From assembly GCF_900009145.1 (NCBI RefSeq), contig NZ_LN889782.1, forward strand, positions 922,236 through 957,307: 35,072 nucleotides of DNA, in the 5' to 3' direction. Source of the stretch: Planktothrix tepida PCC 9214 (GTDB lineage Bacteria > Cyanobacteriota > Cyanobacteriia > Cyanobacteriales > Microcoleaceae). Of the stretch, positions 33,504 to 35,072 are shown piece by piece. Under the pieces are notes generated by a model. The model worked only from the letters and a program-made list of their open reading frames with translations, did not search any database and was not told the DNA's origin. Each line of letters begins with the position of its first letter. Position 1 is the stretch's first letter. Both the position numbers and the translations under genes were made by a program.

Positions 33504-35072
33504 ATGAATAACAAACCCACCTACACCATTTTAACTGTAGATGATAGTGCAGAAGATAGAGAAATTTTTTGTCGTTATTTATACAAAGAGACGATCTGCT
33601 ACTATCAAATTTTAGAAGCAGAATTAGTGAGTGAAGCATTAGAGATTTGTGATCGGACTCTACCGGATCTGATCCTGTTGGATTATCTATTACCTGATGA
33701 TAATGGATTGGTATTTTTGCAGGAATGGCAAAAACGCTATAGAAACAGCGTTGTCCCGGTAATCCTGTTAACAGGAGAGGGAAACGAAACCATCGCCACC
33801 GAGGCTATCAAATATGGTGCATACGATTATTGGGTTAAAGGGAAATTGAGCAGTTCTGAGATTCGCCAGAAAACTCTGTTTTTATTACAACAGTTAAGCT
33901 TAAAACGGCAAATCGCCCGTCAACAAGAACAGCAGAATTTAGTTAACAGTATTGCCCTGCGAATTCGCGAATCTCTGCGATTAGAACAAGTATTACAAAG
34001 GACTGTGGAGGAAGTGCGGGAGTGTCTCCAGACTGATCGGGTTTTAATCTACAAATTTTTGCCTGATTTCAGTGGGGTGATGGTAGCAGAATCCGTATTA
34101 CCCCCGAATAGGGTCTGTTTCAACCTCCAATTCGAAGATGTCTGTTTTAAGGAAAACTATCTGCAACCCTATCGCCAAGGTAGAGTTTTTGTAGCCTCAG
34201 ATATTGACATCGCTGACATCGCTGAATGCCATCGCGAGATGTTAAAAAGCTTTGATGTTCGGGCTAATTTGGTTGTGCCACTCTTATTAAGTAACTACAA
34301 TACTTCAGAAACCAGTTGTTCAATCTCAAAACCAGAAACTGAGTATAATTTATGGGGGTTATTAATCGCCCATCAATGTGATCGCCCCCGTCAATGGCAA
34401 GATGACGAAATCAATTTGTTACAGCAGTTAGCGTTACAACTGGTGATCGCCATTCAACAAGCAGAAATGTATGAATGGTTAGAGACAGAACTTTACAAAC
34501 ACATCGATGCTGAATTACTCGAACGCCAGCGCGTAGCGGCAGAATTTCGCGCTTTAGTCGAAAACGCCACAGATATTATTTATCGCATTGATCTCGAAAT
34601 GCGTTATCTCTACTTTAATCCCGCGATCGAGAAGTTAGTCCAACAACCCGCGTCTAACTTAATTGGCAAGACCCCGGAGGATTTAGGAGTTTGTTCAGAG
34701 ATTATTAATTTATGGAATACTACTCTCAATCAAATTATTCAGACAAAAACTCAAGAAACTATTGAACATCCCTTTCCTGATTTGAATAGCTCGATTTGGC
34801 TTCAAATTCGGATTGTCCCCGAATTCAATGAAGCCGGGGAAGTTTATTCATTTCTCTGTATTGCCCGCGATATTAGCCAGAACAAACATCATGAACAAAT
34901 GTTAAAATTTCAAGCTGAGATTCTCGAAAGAATCCACGATTCGGTCGTTTCTACTGACCTTTCTGGGAAAATTTGCACTTGGAATCGAGGAGCGGAAAAA
35001 CTCTATGGTTATACTGCTGCTGAAGCCATTGGTCAAAATATTAGCATACTCTATTATCCTGAAGATTTTCCT
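33504..35072 (+). CDS. REC-GAF(cyanobacteriochrome-like)-PAS-PAS sensor protein, 3' partial
   Basis: The frame is open from ATG 33504 to the window edge (523 codons, no stop). Residues 5-128 are a receiver domain with Asp13/Asp14 (VDDS), phospho-acceptor Asp60 (LLDYLLPD), Thr90 and Lys112. A helix (130-160) leads to a GAF domain (about 157-320) ending LWGLLIAHQCDRPRQWQDDE. The GAF carries a DXCF motif, DVCF with Cys214, and a canonical Cys242-His243, 28 residues apart, with YRQGRV and ANLVVP between and after. This arrangement matches bilin-binding DXCF cyanobacteriochromes such as TePixJ. Two PAS domains follow (about 347-455 and 470 onward: VSTDLSGKICTWNRGAEKLY). A histidine kinase or cyclase output is probably encoded beyond the window. 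No Shine-Dalgarno sequence is obvious. Confidence 0.9.
   Translation, partial: MNNKPTYTILTVDDSAEDREIFCRYLYKETICYYQILEAELVSEALEICDRTLPDLILLDYLLPDDNGLVFLQEWQKRYRNSVVPVILLTGEGNETIATEAIKYGAYDYWVKGKLSSSEIRQKTLFLLQQLSLKRQIARQQEQQNLVNSIALRIRESLRLEQVLQRTVEEVRECLQTDRVLIYKFLPDFSGVMVAESVLPPNRVCFNLQFEDVCFKENYLQPYRQGRVFVASDIDIADIAECHREMLKSFDVRANLVVPLLLSNYNTSETSCSISKPETEYNLWGLLIAHQCDRPRQWQDDEINLLQQLALQLVIAIQQAEMYEWLETELYKHIDAELLERQRVAAEFRALVENATDIIYRIDLEMRYLYFNPAIEKLVQQPASNLIGKTPEDLGVCSEIINLWNTTLNQIIQTKTQETIEHPFPDLNSSIWLQIRIVPEFNEAGEVYSFLCIARDISQNKHHEQMLKFQAEILERIHDSVVSTDLSGKICTWNRGAEKLYGYTAAEAIGQNISILYYPEDFP

Overview
The window looks like the chromosome of a filamentous, non-heterocystous cyanobacterium, close to Planktothrix/Oscillatoria; the genus is an inference. 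The evidence is a cyanobacterial nitrate operon (nirA-nrtABCD-narB), cyanobacterial families (DUF760, DUF3110, DUF4112, XisI, a VMAP-N STAND ATPase, a GAF domain of cyanobacteriochrome type), many HIP1 palindromes (GCGATCGC, for example at 214-221), heptamer tandem repeats and a moderately AT-rich base composition.

Layout. 1-5.9 kb: a 5'-truncated metallo-beta-lactamase-fold gene overlapping a peroxiredoxin-glutaredoxin hybrid, DUF4112, an OppD-type ATPase, a secreted NTF2-like protein, murG (TTG start) and a secreted pentapeptide-repeat protein. 6.0-8.2 kb: a small mobile-element graveyard. A complete IS701-type insertion sequence (6181-7636, 21-bp inverted repeats) lies between the C-terminal stub of a RelE/ParE-like toxin and remnants of two other transposases. 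8.3-16.3 kb: single genes, namely a lipoprotein sugar-binding protein without a permease, DUF760, an HhoA/HtrA protease, a LysM-M23 peptidase, a small unknown, an RTX protein, a methyltransferase and DUF3110. 16.4-20.4 kb: accessory material, namely a STAND NTPase with AT-rich tandem repeats in its upstream region, a 55-codon ORF with its own terminator, an orphan XisI and an Asn-rich secreted protein with an internal duplication.

20.6-31.6 kb is the nitrate assimilation operon, read on the minus strand in the order nirA, nrtA, nrtB, nrtC, nrtD, narB. A perfect NtcA site (GTA-N8-TAC) followed after exactly 22 bases by TAACTT marks the operon promoter. Nitrate is imported by NrtABCD, reduced to nitrite by NarB and to ammonium by NirA. 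Two genes have unusual architecture: NirA carries a C-terminal plant-type [2Fe-2S] ferredoxin domain, and NrtD is more than twice its normal length, extended by a repeat linker, one transmembrane helix, a long Pro/Ser/Thr-rich stalk and a C-terminal domain. An internal SD-ATG inside nrtD suggests this part may be an absorbed neighbouring gene that could still be made separately.

31.7-35.1 kb: an array of palindromic repeats, then a divergent cytosine deaminase gene (another route to ammonium), then a 3'-truncated sensor protein (REC-GAF-PAS-PAS) whose GAF domain has both cysteines expected of a DXCF cyanobacteriochrome.

The strongest leads are the NrtD fusion, the predicted photoreceptor, the STAND gene with its repeat upstream region, and the unlisted 55-codon gene. 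No tRNA, rRNA, CRISPR array or prophage was seen.
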